Assembly (NCBI GenBank): GCA_045106235.1
Contig: JBGCEJ010000001.1
Location: forward strand, 124,001 to 188,000
Direction: 5' to 3'
From: UBA4427 sp045106235
GTDB taxonomy: Bacteria > Myxococcota_A > UBA9160 > UBA4427
Length of the DNA: 64,000 nt
Part shown: one piece after another, positions 50,813 through 59,615 of the stretch
Layout of the letters: every line of letters starts with the position of its first letter
Position numbering within the stretch: position 1 is the first letter of the stretch
Notes under the pieces: model-generated
Seen by the model: only the letters and a program-made list of their open reading frames with translations
What the model was told of the DNA's origin: nothing
Databases searched by the model: none
Program-made: the position numbers and the translations under genes

Positions 50813-52917
50813 GCGACGCGAAGAACGATCCCGCGCAGGAGCCCCACGAAGAAGAAGAGCTCGGGAAAGTCTACGACGGCCGCATGCTGATGCGGCTCTG
50901 GCCTTTTGTGCGTCCCTATTGGGGGCAGCTCGCCGCCACGATCCTGATCTTCTTTCCCATCTTTGCGTTGGAACTCGCGCCGGCCTTCGTCGTCAAGGCG
51001 GGGATCGATCAAGTGGTGGCGGATGCGGCGGAGAAGGCCGCGGCGGCGGGCGCTCAGCCCGTGCTCGCTGCGCCTGAAAAACTGGCGACGATCGCTGAAG
51101 ATTCACCCTTCTTTGGGCTCGCCGAGAACCTCGAGCCGCTTCAGGCGATTTTGGCGAATCCGCCCGAAGGCATCCCCGCCGCGCTCTGGCTCGCGATCCT
51201 CTACTTCGGGCTCTCGATCACGCTCGGGCTGCTGACCTACGGCCATCAGATATTGATGGCGACGACTGGGCAGTATGCGATGCGGGATCTGCGACGGACG
51301 ATTTTCGAGCATATCCAGAAGCTCCACATGAGCTATTTCGATGTGATTCCCGTGGGTCGGCTCGTGACCCGGGCGACCAACGATGTCGAGAATCTCTCCG
51401 AGATGTTCTCGCAGGGGCTCGTCGCGCTGATCACCGATGTGATCAAGATGTTTGGCTTCGCCCTCGTGCTCTTCGCGATTTCCCCAAAGCTCGCGCTCTG
51501 GGCCTTTGCGATCGTGCCGGTCCTGGCGGTGGCTGCGTTCATCTTCCGGCTGAAGGTGCGCGAGGCGTTTCGGGCGGTGCGCGTGAAGATCGCGCGGATC
51601 AATACGCATATCCAAGAGACCGTGACGGGAATGAAGGTCGTCCAGCTCTTTAGTCGCGAAGAACGCAATCTCCGCGAGTTCGATCAGATGAACGCGGACC
51701 ATCGGGACGCCTGGCACAAGTCGATCAAATACGACTCGCTGCTTTTCTCGACGATCGAAGTCGCGACCGGCGTGACGATGGCGGTGATCATCGGCGTGGG
51801 GACGGGCATCGCCGAGGTCGGCATCATGTACGTCTTCATCGACTACATGCAGCGCTTCTTTCAGCCCCTACGTGACCTCTCCGCGAAGTACTCCGTCATG
51901 CAATCCGCGATGGCGAGCAGCGAGCGGGTCTTCCAGGTCCTCGACACCGAGCCCGGAGTGGCGGACCGCGTGGCCGTCGCGCCCGAGTCCGATCCGGCGA
52001 AGCGCGGCCTCGTAGAGTTCGAGAACGTCTGGTTCTCCTATGATCAGGCGGCGCCGCGGGATAAGGCGGCGCCGCGGGATCAGGCTGCGCTGGCATCCGG
52101 TGATCGCGGAATGGGCGAGACCCTTCGCGAGAGAGAGGACCAGGCCGATGCGGATGCTGAGGTCGATTGGATTCTGCGCGATGTGAGCTTCACGGTTCGT
52201 CCCGGCGAGAAGGCGGCCTTCGTGGGTGCAACCGGCGCGGGCAAGACGACGATCATCAAGCTTCTGACTCGGCTGTATGATGTGAACCGAGGCGTCGTGC
52301 GCGTCGACGGGATTGATGTGCGTGACCTGCCGCAGCAAGAACTCCGCCGGCGGATCGCGACGGTGCTCCAAGACGTCTTCTTGTTTAGTGGTTCGATCGC
52401 GCGCAATATCGCCCTGGGTCGCGAGGATCTCGACGAGGTCGCCGTCGCCCGGGCCGCGAAGGCGGTGGAAGCGCATGCCTTTATCGACCGCTTGCCCCAG
52501 GGCTACCGAACCGAAGTCCGGGAGCGGGGCACGAACTTTTCGACGGGGCAGAGGCAGATCCTCTCCTTCGCCCGAGCGCTCTCCCACGGCGCCCACGTGC
52601 TGGTCCTCGACGAAGCCACAAGCGCCATCGATACCGAGACCGAGGCGGCGATTCAGCGGGGCATTCGCGTGTTGATGGAGGGGAAAACCGCCATCGCGAT
52701 CGCGCATCGCCTGTCCACCATCCGGGACGTGGATACGATCCATGTGCTGGCCGGCGGACGGCTCGTCGAGTCAGGGGCGCATGAGCCGCTGCTTGCGGCG
52801 GATGGGCATTACGCGCGACTCTACCGACTGCAATCCGAAAACGGCGGCGCGGCATCCTCTGCGGACGCCCTCGAGTCTGTTTCGGAAACCTCGGAGCCCC
52901 TGCGTGGCGAAGCCTGA
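50809..52917 (+). CDS. Heterodimeric ABC exporter subunit with catalytic ATPase site
   Basis: 702 aa. Six membrane helices with a long loop (about 60-120) between the first two, then the nucleotide-binding domain: Walker A GATGAGKTT, Walker B VLVLDEATSAID with the catalytic Glu, H-loop AHRLSTIRDVDT, but a non-canonical signature FSTGQRQILSFARAL (Gly to Thr). Paired with the previous protein this gives one consensus and one degenerate site. A 45-residue insert (APRDKAAPRDQAALASG and on) lies just after the A-loop Tyr (VWFSYDQ). Last 14 bases overlap the sulfotransferase gene. Substrate not readable; lipid or glycolipid export is a guess from context. Confidence 0.92.
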   Translation: MSDAKNDPAQEPHEEEELGKVYDGRMLMRLWPFVRPYWGQLAATILIFFPIFALELAPAFVVKAGIDQVVADAAEKAAAAGAQPVLAAPEKLATIAEDSPFFGLAENLEPLQAILANPPEGIPAALWLAILYFGLSITLGLLTYGHQILMATTGQYAMRDLRRTIFEHIQKLHMSYFDVIPVGRLVTRATNDVENLSEMFSQGLVALITDVIKMFGFALVLFAISPKLALWAFAIVPVLAVAAFIFRLKVREAFRAVRVKIARINTHIQETVTGMKVVQLFSREERNLREFDQMNADHRDAWHKSIKYDSLLFSTIEVATGVTMAVIIGVGTGIAEVGIMYVFIDYMQRFFQPLRDLSAKYSVMQSAMASSERVFQVLDTEPGVADRVAVAPESDPAKRGLVEFENVWFSYDQAAPRDKAAPRDQAALASGDRGMGETLREREDQADADAEVDWILRDVSFTVRPGEKAAFVGATGAGKTTIIKLLTRLYDVNRGVVRVDGIDVRDLPQQELRRRIATVLQDVFLFSGSIARNIALGREDLDEVAVARAAKAVEAHAFIDRLPQGYRTEVRERGTNFSTGQRQILSFARALSHGAHVLVLDEATSAIDTETEAAIQRGIRVLMEGKTAIAIAHRLSTIRDVDTIHVLAGGRLVESGAHEPLLAADGHYARLYRLQSENGGAASSADALESVSETSEPLRGEA
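52048..52083 (+). repeat. Two 18-bp tandem repeats in the second ABC exporter gene
   Basis: Units at 52048 and 52066 differ at one base and encode A-A-P-R-D-K/Q. They fall at the same structural place as the repeats of the partner subunit. Confidence 0.85.
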
Positions 52918-53749
52918 AGACCGCGTTCAATGGATCATCAAGAAGCTCTTTCCCCGCTCCTTTGACATCAAGAAGCGGGCGATGACCGCTTGGAAATTCG
53001 GGACAGCGGACGCGGTGGTGGTCTCGTATCCCAAGAGCGGGCGGACCTGGTTGCGGGCGACGCTGACCTTCTACTTTGCGGAGCGGTACGGGCTCGAGGA
53101 TCCGCCGCTGCTCGAGTTCGCGAATCTGCATTATCTCGATGCGCGGATCCCGAAGATCTTTTTTACGCATGACGATGATCCCAACGCGCGACCGGAAGCG
53201 CTGGAACACGACAAGTCGGCCTATCACAAGAAGCGCGTGCTCTACCTCGCGAGGGATCCCCGGGACGTCTGCGTCTCGATGTATTTCCATCGCACCAAGC
53301 GCGACCTCGACATCGACGTGCCAATTTTTGACTTCGCGAATGGTCCAGATGGCGGGCTGCGGACGACGATTGCGTTCATGAATATCTGGGCCGAGGCGCT
53401 GCCGAAAGTTCCGGAATCGCTCGTGATCTCCTACGAGGCCATGCATGCAGATCCGGAGCAGACCCTGGCGGACGCGCTGCGCTTTCTGGGGCAGGAGCCG
53501 GACCTCGATTGCGTGAAGGCTGCGCTTGAGCGGTCCCGCTTCGATCGGCTTCAGTCCATGGAGAAGAAGGGTGAGTTTGAGAGCGGCCGACTCACCGCCG
53601 CCGACACGGAGGACAAGGATTCCTTCAAGGTGCGTAGGGGAAAGGTCGGGGGCTACACCGATTATTTCGACGATGCGCAACAAGCGACCCTCAACGAAGT
53701 CGCGACGAAGCAGCTCTCCTCCTATTTCGATCCCTTCCTACGGCGCTAG
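52904..53749 (+). CDS. PAPS-dependent sulfotransferase
   Basis: 281 aa from the GTG at 52904; family length. The 5'-phosphosulfate-binding P-loop is SYPKSGRTWLRATL (about 36-49), the 3'-phosphate motif is YLARDPRDVCVSMYFH (about 114-129), and the C-terminal RRGKVGGYTDYF resembles the RKG-x-x-G motif. No signal peptide, so it acts in the cytoplasm, transferring sulfate from PAPS to a hydroxyl or amine. It overlaps the ABC exporter by 14 bases, so sulfation and export may act on the same product. The acceptor is unknown. Confidence 0.9.
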   Translation: MAKPEDRVQWIIKKLFPRSFDIKKRAMTAWKFGTADAVVVSYPKSGRTWLRATLTFYFAERYGLEDPPLLEFANLHYLDARIPKIFFTHDDDPNARPEALEHDKSAYHKKRVLYLARDPRDVCVSMYFHRTKRDLDIDVPIFDFANGPDGGLRTTIAFMNIWAEALPKVPESLVISYEAMHADPEQTLADALRFLGQEPDLDCVKAALERSRFDRLQSMEKKGEFESGRLTAADTEDKDSFKVRRGKVGGYTDYFDDAQQATLNEVATKQLSSYFDPFLRR

Positions 53750-53782
53750 AATTACGCCTCCCTATTGGAGGACTCCCCAGCC

Positions 53783-55315
53783 ATGGCCCTTTTTGAAGCG
53801 ATCCCGACCGAGGACGGCACCCGCCGCTACAACGTCAAAAGCCCCGTCACCCTCGAGTCGATCGGGGAATTCCAGAGCGCGAGCGAGGAAGACGTTCGAC
53901 AGGCTGTCCTGCGCGCCCGCAAGGCGCAGCGCGAATGGGCCGCAAAGTCTTTCGATGAGCGCGCGGAATACCTTTGGCGCCTGGTCGATCAGTTCGTTGC
54001 GCGACAGGACGACATTATCGATCTCGTCGTGAAGGAAACCGGCAAGGCGCGCTCCGAAGCGATCAGCATGGAGGTGATGGCGCCCTGCATGCAGATTTCG
54101 CATTACGCGAAGAATGCGGGGAAATATCTGGCGACGAAGAAGCGGCGCGCGAGTGGCGTGATGCGTTTCTCGAAGAAGGTCACCCTCGTGTATCAGCCCC
54201 TCGGCGTGGTTGGTCTGATCACACCCTGGAACGGGCCAGTGGCCCTCGCGGCGAACCCCCTCGCCCAGGCCCTAATGGCGGGTAACGCCGTCATCCATAA
54301 GCCGAGTGAGGTCACGCCTTTCTCCGCGGCCTTGCTGAAGGAGATGACGGTGGCGGCCGGGCTCCCCGAGGACCTGTATCAGGTGCTGCAGGGCGACGGC
54401 GCAACCGGGGCCCAGCTGATTGATTCGGGCGTCGATAAGGTTTCGTTTACGGGCAGCGTCGCGACGGGGCGCAAAGTCGGGGAGGCCTGTGGCCGGAACC
54501 TGATCCCCGTGACCCTTGAGCTTGGTGGCAAGGACGCCATGATCGTCTGCCGCGACGCCGACATCGAGCGTGCTGCAGATGGCGCCGTTCGAGGCTCGTT
54601 CTTCAATACCGGTCATTTCTGCTGCGGGACGGAGCGGGTGTACGTGCCGGAATCGATCTACGAGCCCTTCGTGGACAAGGTCGTGGCGCAGACGAAGACG
54701 CTGAAGCAAACGGAATCCGGCAGCTGTGATGTCGGCGCGGTCTTCTGGGACAAGCAGATGGACATTATCGAGGACCATATGGCGGACGCGAAAGAGCGCG
54801 GTGCCCGGGTCCTCGTGGGCGGCGAGCGCAACCGAAGCCTCTCCGGCTATTTCTTCCCGCCGACGGTCGTGGTCGATGTCGACCATGAAATGGACATCAT
54901 GACCAAAGAGACCTTTGGTCCGATCGTGGCGATCCAGAAGGTGAAGGACGAAGAGGAGGCGCTCGCTTTGGCGAACGATTCCAAGTACGGCCTCTCGGGC
55001 AATATCTGGACGACGGACCTTGAGAAGGGCGAGGCCTTGGGCGAGCGACTCGTCACGGGCAGTGTTTCCGTGAACGATATCTCGGTGACCTACGGTGTCC
55101 CGGAAGCGCCTTTTGGTGGACTCAAGGACAGCGGCGTTGGGCAGGTGAACGGCGAGGTCGGCATCCGCGGCTACTGCCATTTACATCCGATCATCCTCGA
55201 CACGACCAAGAAGGCCCAGGGCGGCTATCCGTACACGCCGGAGTCTGAGGCGGGGATGCAGAAGATGATCAAAACCGTATTTGGCAATAAGGTTCTGCGA
55301 AAGTTTTTCGTCTAG
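53783..55315 (+). CDS. NAD(P)-dependent aldehyde dehydrogenase
   Basis: 510 aa from the ATG at 53783, with TTGGAGGA upstream. Oxidises an aldehyde to a carboxylate. Family motifs: GVVGLITPWNGPVALAANPL, the cofactor loop FTGSVATGRKVG, the general base Glu246 in TLELGGKD, the catalytic Cys280 in GHFCCGTER, and KETFGPIVAIQKV near the end. It lies 33 bases after the sulfotransferase, probably same transcript. The C-terminal 30 residues are Lys-rich with a basic patch, possibly for membrane contact. The aldehyde could derive from lipids, but this is only context. Confidence 0.9.
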   Translation: MALFEAIPTEDGTRRYNVKSPVTLESIGEFQSASEEDVRQAVLRARKAQREWAAKSFDERAEYLWRLVDQFVARQDDIIDLVVKETGKARSEAISMEVMAPCMQISHYAKNAGKYLATKKRRASGVMRFSKKVTLVYQPLGVVGLITPWNGPVALAANPLAQALMAGNAVIHKPSEVTPFSAALLKEMTVAAGLPEDLYQVLQGDGATGAQLIDSGVDKVSFTGSVATGRKVGEACGRNLIPVTLELGGKDAMIVCRDADIERAADGAVRGSFFNTGHFCCGTERVYVPESIYEPFVDKVVAQTKTLKQTESGSCDVGAVFWDKQMDIIEDHMADAKERGARVLVGGERNRSLSGYFFPPTVVVDVDHEMDIMTKETFGPIVAIQKVKDEEEALALANDSKYGLSGNIWTTDLEKGEALGERLVTGSVSVNDISVTYGVPEAPFGGLKDSGVGQVNGEVGIRGYCHLHPIILDTTKKAQGGYPYTPESEAGMQKMIKTVFGNKVLRKFFV

Positions 55316-55670
55316 GCCCCAGCATTCATTTCACAGACCTCGCAGATCTCGAACAAGCGGGGGCGTGGGTGGGGACCCGGAAAAACTCGCACAAAGAGCG
55401 TCGCCAAGGGCCGAGTTTGCTTGGCATCGCTCCCGCGAAAGTGGTAAAAACTGAGGACCCCCCAAACGTCCATGGATCGCCAGGATCAGCCCCTGGCGAA
55501 CCGAAAAACCCCGTAACGAGATTGGCTTTTCTTCAGCAAAGATCACGGATTGCAGAGCAAGTCGCTGATCCTGAAGTGAAAATCTAACTTGTAGCCTGGC
55601 TGGTGTGACCGATTTTGGACGGAGTTCGTCTAGAGTCGGGGGTGAACAACCGCACCGATCGAGGGGTTCC
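55316..55670. other. Intergenic region upstream of smc
   Basis: About 355 bases without a convincing gene. Short open frames here have no family resemblance. It holds one 7-bp perfect hairpin (55478-55498) and AT-richer patches around 55500-55540 and 55570-55595 that could hold the smc promoter; I see no clear -35/-10 pair and no tRNA or known small RNA fold. Confidence 0.6.
55478..55498. repeat. Perfect 7-bp inverted repeat upstream of smc
   Basis: CGCCAGG (55478-55484) and CCTGGCG (55492-55498) around a 7-base loop. Followed by an A-rich stretch rather than T's, so not a + strand terminator; a regulator-binding site or RNA hairpin is possible. Confidence 0.5.
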
Positions 55671-58600
55671 TTGCGCATCAAGAGTCTTCAGCTTCACGGA
55701 TTCAAATCCTTCGTCGACCGCACCGTCTTCAGTTTCGATGAAGGCATGACCTGCGTCGTCGGCCCGAATGGCTGCGGCAAGTCCAATGTGGCGGACGCCA
55801 TCAAGTGGGTGATGGGCGAGCAGTCGGCCCGGAAGCTCCGCGGCAAGGGCATGGACGACGTGATCTTCGCGGGCTCTGAGAATCGCCCGCCGATCGGCAT
55901 GGCCGAAGTCTGCTTGACCTTTGATAACTCGGACGGCACGGCACCCGGGCAATGGGCGACGTATTCCGAGGTCGAGGTTTCGCGCCGCCTCTACCGCTCG
56001 GGCGAATCCGAGTATCTGATGAACAAGCAGCCTTCGCGGCTGAAGGACGTCCACGATTTCTTCCGCGATACCGGGATTGGCCTGCGCGGCTACACGATCG
56101 TTGAGCAGGGGAAGGTCGCTGAGATCGTCTCCTCGAAGCCCGAAGATCGCCGCGGCCTGATCGAAGAGGCCGCCGGGATCGGGAAGTACAAGGCCCGCCG
56201 TCGCGAAGCCGAAGGCAAGATGAAGTCGACGGAACAAAATCTCGTTCGCGTGAACGACGTGCTCGGTGAAATCAAGCGCCAGATCAGCACCCTCGAACGT
56301 CAGGCGAAGAAGGCGGCCCGCTACAAGCGCCTGCAAGAAACCCAGCGCGTCCTCGAACTTTCGCTGGCGGCCGACGAACGGACGGAACTCCTCGAAGAAG
56401 TTGAAACCGAAACCGGTTCGCTCTCGGCTCTGACCGATCAGATGGCCGCGCTCGAAACCCAGCTCGCGGAGCGCGAACTCGCCGCGCAGGAACAGCGCAT
56501 CGGGCTCACGGAAGCTGAAAAGGCCGTGACCGCGGGGGCGGAGAAGCTCTACGCCCTGCGCAGCGAGATCAAGAATCTCGAAGGGCGCATCGAACTCGCG
56601 CGCCGAGAGCGGGACACGCTGGAAGAGTCGAGCGAATCGCGCCGCGGCGAACTCGCAACCCTCGCCGAGCAGCTGGAATCCGCTGAACAAGAACATCGCA
56701 GCGCCAAGGAGCAGCTCGAGCAACTCGAGCGCGGCCTCGAACAAGAAAAGTCCGCCATTGAAGTGGCGGAGCGCGAAGTGCAGACGGCCCAGGAAGGGCT
56801 CAAGGTTCTCGAAGTCGACCGCGAGACGAAGAACGCTGCGTTTGTTGAGCTTCTGACGTCGGTTGCGCGGGTCGAGGATCGCATCGCGAATCTCCGGGAC
56901 CGCGAATCCGCGATTGATCAGCGCCTTCGCGGCGTGGATGCGGACGTCGAAGCCCAGCAGGGCCAAGCGGTCGAAGCGGATCAGGAACAGTCGAGCCTTG
57001 AGCAGGGCCTTCGCAATCTGCTTTCGGAGCGCGACCAGCTCCAGGAACAGCTGCGCTCGGCGATGCGCCAGCATGACGAGACCAAGGATTCCCAGAAGCA
57101 AGCGAGCGAGGTCTTCCTAGAAGCCGGCAAGCTCGCCCAGAAGGCGCTGGCGCGGTACGACTCGCTCCGCGAGATCGTCGAGGGACATCAGGACGTTGGT
57201 GAAGGCACGCGGCGCTTGCTCGAGGGCGGCGAAGAAGCGGCCGAGCGCTTTGGTCTGAAGGGCCTCGTTCGGGAGTTGGTGGAAGCCGACCCGGAAGTGG
57301 AACGCGCGGTGGAAGCGGTGCTCGCGGATCGCGCGGAGGCGATCGTGGTGGACCAGGCGGATGGCGCGATGGCGGCGCTTGAGAAGCTTCGCGAAGACGG
57401 CGCCGGACGCGGTGTTTTCGTGGTGAAGAGCACGGCGGCCGAGACGGCTCTGTCTTCAGGGACGGTGCCCTTCGGTGACCCGCTGATCAAGCAGGTTCGG
57501 CCGCGGGCGGGGGCGGAAGGAGTGGCGCGGACGCTGCTCCGAGATGTCTATTTGATCGACCGGCTTGAGCAGGCCTTTGAACATTTTGGCGCGGGCAATC
57601 TGCCGGCGACCTTCGTGACGCGGCGCGGTGATATCGCGACGCCCGACGGGATCGTGCAGGGCGGTGGTGAATCCTCCGCGAGTGGGATGCTGACCCGGGC
57701 CCGCGAAGTGCGAGAGCTGGAAGTGGAAGTCGCGCGCCTCGACCAATCGGCGGAAGCGGCCAAGCTTGCTCAGGCGGCCGCGGAATCGGCCTTCGCGAGG
57801 GCCGGCGAAGAACTTGAGAACCTGCGCAATCGTCATCACACGGCGGCGCTGGCAGTGGCGAATCACGAGAACAATCTCGAACGCTCTACGGAGAAGGTGA
57901 AGCGGATCGGTGAAGCCCAGGAGACCCGCGCTGCGGAACGCTCGGATCTTTTGGCCGAGCAGGAAACGATTCGCGAAGAGCTCGGGCGCATCACGCAAAA
58001 GCTCGAAGAACAGCGCGCCGAGCGAGAAGCCGGACAGCGCGCCGCGGATGCCCTCGGCCTCCAGATCAGTTCTTCGGGTCGCGATCTGTCGCGCTGCGAG
58101 AGCAAGGTGGCGGAGCTGCGCGTTGCGTATCGAGCGCGGGATGAGCATCGGCTTCGGCTGCGAGAGACGGCGACCCGTGCCGAGCAATCCGAACGTGAAA
58201 CGCGGACCTGGATCGAGCGGCGCAACGAGGAAATCGAATCCGCACGCGTGCGCCGAGAAGCGCTGCTCGCCGAGATCGAAGAGGCGGAAACGAAGCTTGC
58301 CGTCGAACTGCAGTCCGAAGAAACGGCGCGGCTCGAAAGCGATGAACTTCGCGAGAAATTCGAAGCCGCCCAGGCCAAGGTCACCGAGATCGAAAACGGT
58401 GCTCGGGAAATGCGCAGCGATCTCGGCGCCGCGCGCGAAAAGACAAGCCAGGCGGAACTGAAACTCTCGGAAGCGCGCATGCGACTCGACCATCAGGCCT
58501 CGACAGTGCGCGAACGCTGGGATCTCGATATCGCCCAGTGGAAGCTGCCGACCCTCGAGGAACTCGAAGCCGGCGCCGGCGCGATCACCCACGCCGAGAA

Positions 58601-59534
58601 TACGCATACGAGTACCGAGTCCGCCCCGGTTTCCGAGGGCGAGGGTGCGACTGCGGAAGGCGGCGCGCCCGGGGCGCCGGGTGCCGAGGCGCAGGGGGAA
58701 GGTGTCGCTGCTGCGGCGACGACACCCGGTGCATCTGCGGAAGGCGACGGCGCGGAAAACGCCGCGGCGAACGGCGAGCAGGGCGAGGGTGCGGAAGCGG
58801 CCGCTGCTCAGGATGAGGATTCAGAGCAGATGAGTCCCGCGGCTGTGCTGCGCGAGGCGCGGCGCAACGTGGAACTGGCGATGCTGCCCACACCCGAGCG
58901 AAAGCGCGAGGCCGACAAGGTCCGCAAGAGCCTGAACGCGCTGGGCGAAGTGAATCTTGGGGCGATCGAGGAGCATGAAGAGCTCGCCGAACGCTTCCGC
59001 TTCCTTTCGGAGCAGAAAGACGATCTCGAGGGCACGATTGAGAGCCTGCGAGAAGCAATCTCGCGCATCAATCGCACGAGCCGGAAGCGCTTTCGCGAGA
59101 CCTTTGAAGCGGTGAGTGAGCATTTCTCGGAGAACTTCCCGCGCCTCTTCGGCGGCGGTAAGGCGAGTCTCGAACTCACGGAGACAGAGGACATTCTTGA
59201 GGCGGGCGTGGACATCATGGCGATGCCCCCCGGTAAGCGACTCCAGAACGTGAACCTGCTTTCGGGTGGTGAAAAGACGATGACGGCGCTTGCGCTCCTG
59301 GTTGCCGTCTTCCAGGTCCGGCCTTCTCCGTTCTTCCTGCTCGACGAAGTCGATGCGGCACTCGATGACGCGAATGTCGGGCGCTTCAATCAGCTGATCG
59401 TGGAAATGGCGGAACAAAGCCAGTTCTTGGTGATCACGCATAACAAGCGCACTATCGAAGTCGCGGACGTGCTCTACGGCGTCACGATGGAACAACGAGG
59501 CGTCTCGAAGCTCGTGTCGGTCGTCCTGAATTAA
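55671..59534 (+). CDS. smc: Chromosome-segregation ATPase SMC with an acidic insert
   Basis: 1287 aa from a TTG at 55671 (GAGGGG 4 bases upstream), which gives the canonical start MRIKSLQLHGFKSFVDRT; the frame upstream to 55605 is not conserved. Walker A GPNGCGKSN (about 33-41), a coiled coil to about 500, the hinge (about 520-680, LKGLVRELVEADPEVE), the return coiled coil, signature LSGGEKTMTALALL (about 1197) and Walker B FFLLDEVDAALDDANV. An about 85-residue Glu/Ala/Gly low-complexity insert (58572-58830) lies just before the C-terminal head motif LGEVNLGAIEEHEEL. SMC compacts and segregates chromosomes. ScpA/ScpB are not nearby. Confidence 0.95.
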   Translation: MRIKSLQLHGFKSFVDRTVFSFDEGMTCVVGPNGCGKSNVADAIKWVMGEQSARKLRGKGMDDVIFAGSENRPPIGMAEVCLTFDNSDGTAPGQWATYSEVEVSRRLYRSGESEYLMNKQPSRLKDVHDFFRDTGIGLRGYTIVEQGKVAEIVSSKPEDRRGLIEEAAGIGKYKARRREAEGKMKSTEQNLVRVNDVLGEIKRQISTLERQAKKAARYKRLQETQRVLELSLAADERTELLEEVETETGSLSALTDQMAALETQLAERELAAQEQRIGLTEAEKAVTAGAEKLYALRSEIKNLEGRIELARRERDTLEESSESRRGELATLAEQLESAEQEHRSAKEQLEQLERGLEQEKSAIEVAEREVQTAQEGLKVLEVDRETKNAAFVELLTSVARVEDRIANLRDRESAIDQRLRGVDADVEAQQGQAVEADQEQSSLEQGLRNLLSERDQLQEQLRSAMRQHDETKDSQKQASEVFLEAGKLAQKALARYDSLREIVEGHQDVGEGTRRLLEGGEEAAERFGLKGLVRELVEADPEVERAVEAVLADRAEAIVVDQADGAMAALEKLREDGAGRGVFVVKSTAAETALSSGTVPFGDPLIKQVRPRAGAEGVARTLLRDVYLIDRLEQAFEHFGAGNLPATFVTRRGDIATPDGIVQGGGESSASGMLTRAREVRELEVEVARLDQSAEAAKLAQAAAESAFARAGEELENLRNRHHTAALAVANHENNLERSTEKVKRIGEAQETRAAERSDLLAEQETIREELGRITQKLEEQRAEREAGQRAADALGLQISSSGRDLSRCESKVAELRVAYRARDEHRLRLRETATRAEQSERETRTWIERRNEEIESARVRREALLAEIEEAETKLAVELQSEETARLESDELREKFEAAQAKVTEIENGAREMRSDLGAAREKTSQAELKLSEARMRLDHQASTVRERWDLDIAQWKLPTLEELEAGAGAITHAENTHTSTESAPVSEGEGATAEGGAPGAPGAEAQGEGVAAAATTPGASAEGDGAENAAANGEQGEGAEAAAAQDEDSEQMSPAAVLREARRNVELAMLPTPERKREADKVRKSLNALGEVNLGAIEEHEELAERFRFLSEQKDDLEGTIESLREAISRINRTSRKRFRETFEAVSEHFSENFPRLFGGGKASLELTETEDILEAGVDIMAMPPGKRLQNVNLLSGGEKTMTALALLVAVFQVRPSPFFLLDEVDAALDDANVGRFNQLIVEMAEQSQFLVITHNKRTIEVADVLYGVTMEQRGVSKLVSVVLN

Positions 59535-59556
59535 TCCGATTTTTCCGGGCGCAGGA

Positions 59557-59580
59557 AGACTCGATGGAGTCTGTCGTTTT
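59557..59580 (+). terminator. Weak terminator-like hairpin after smc
   Basis: AGACTC (59557-59562), GATG loop, GAGTCT (59567-59572), then GTCG and TTTT. A perfect 6-bp stem, but the T-run is short and 4 bases away. It may reduce read-through into ftsY. Confidence 0.35.
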
Positions 59581-59615
59581 CGCTCCGGCGATTGCGCCCT
59601 CGAGGACCCATCCCG

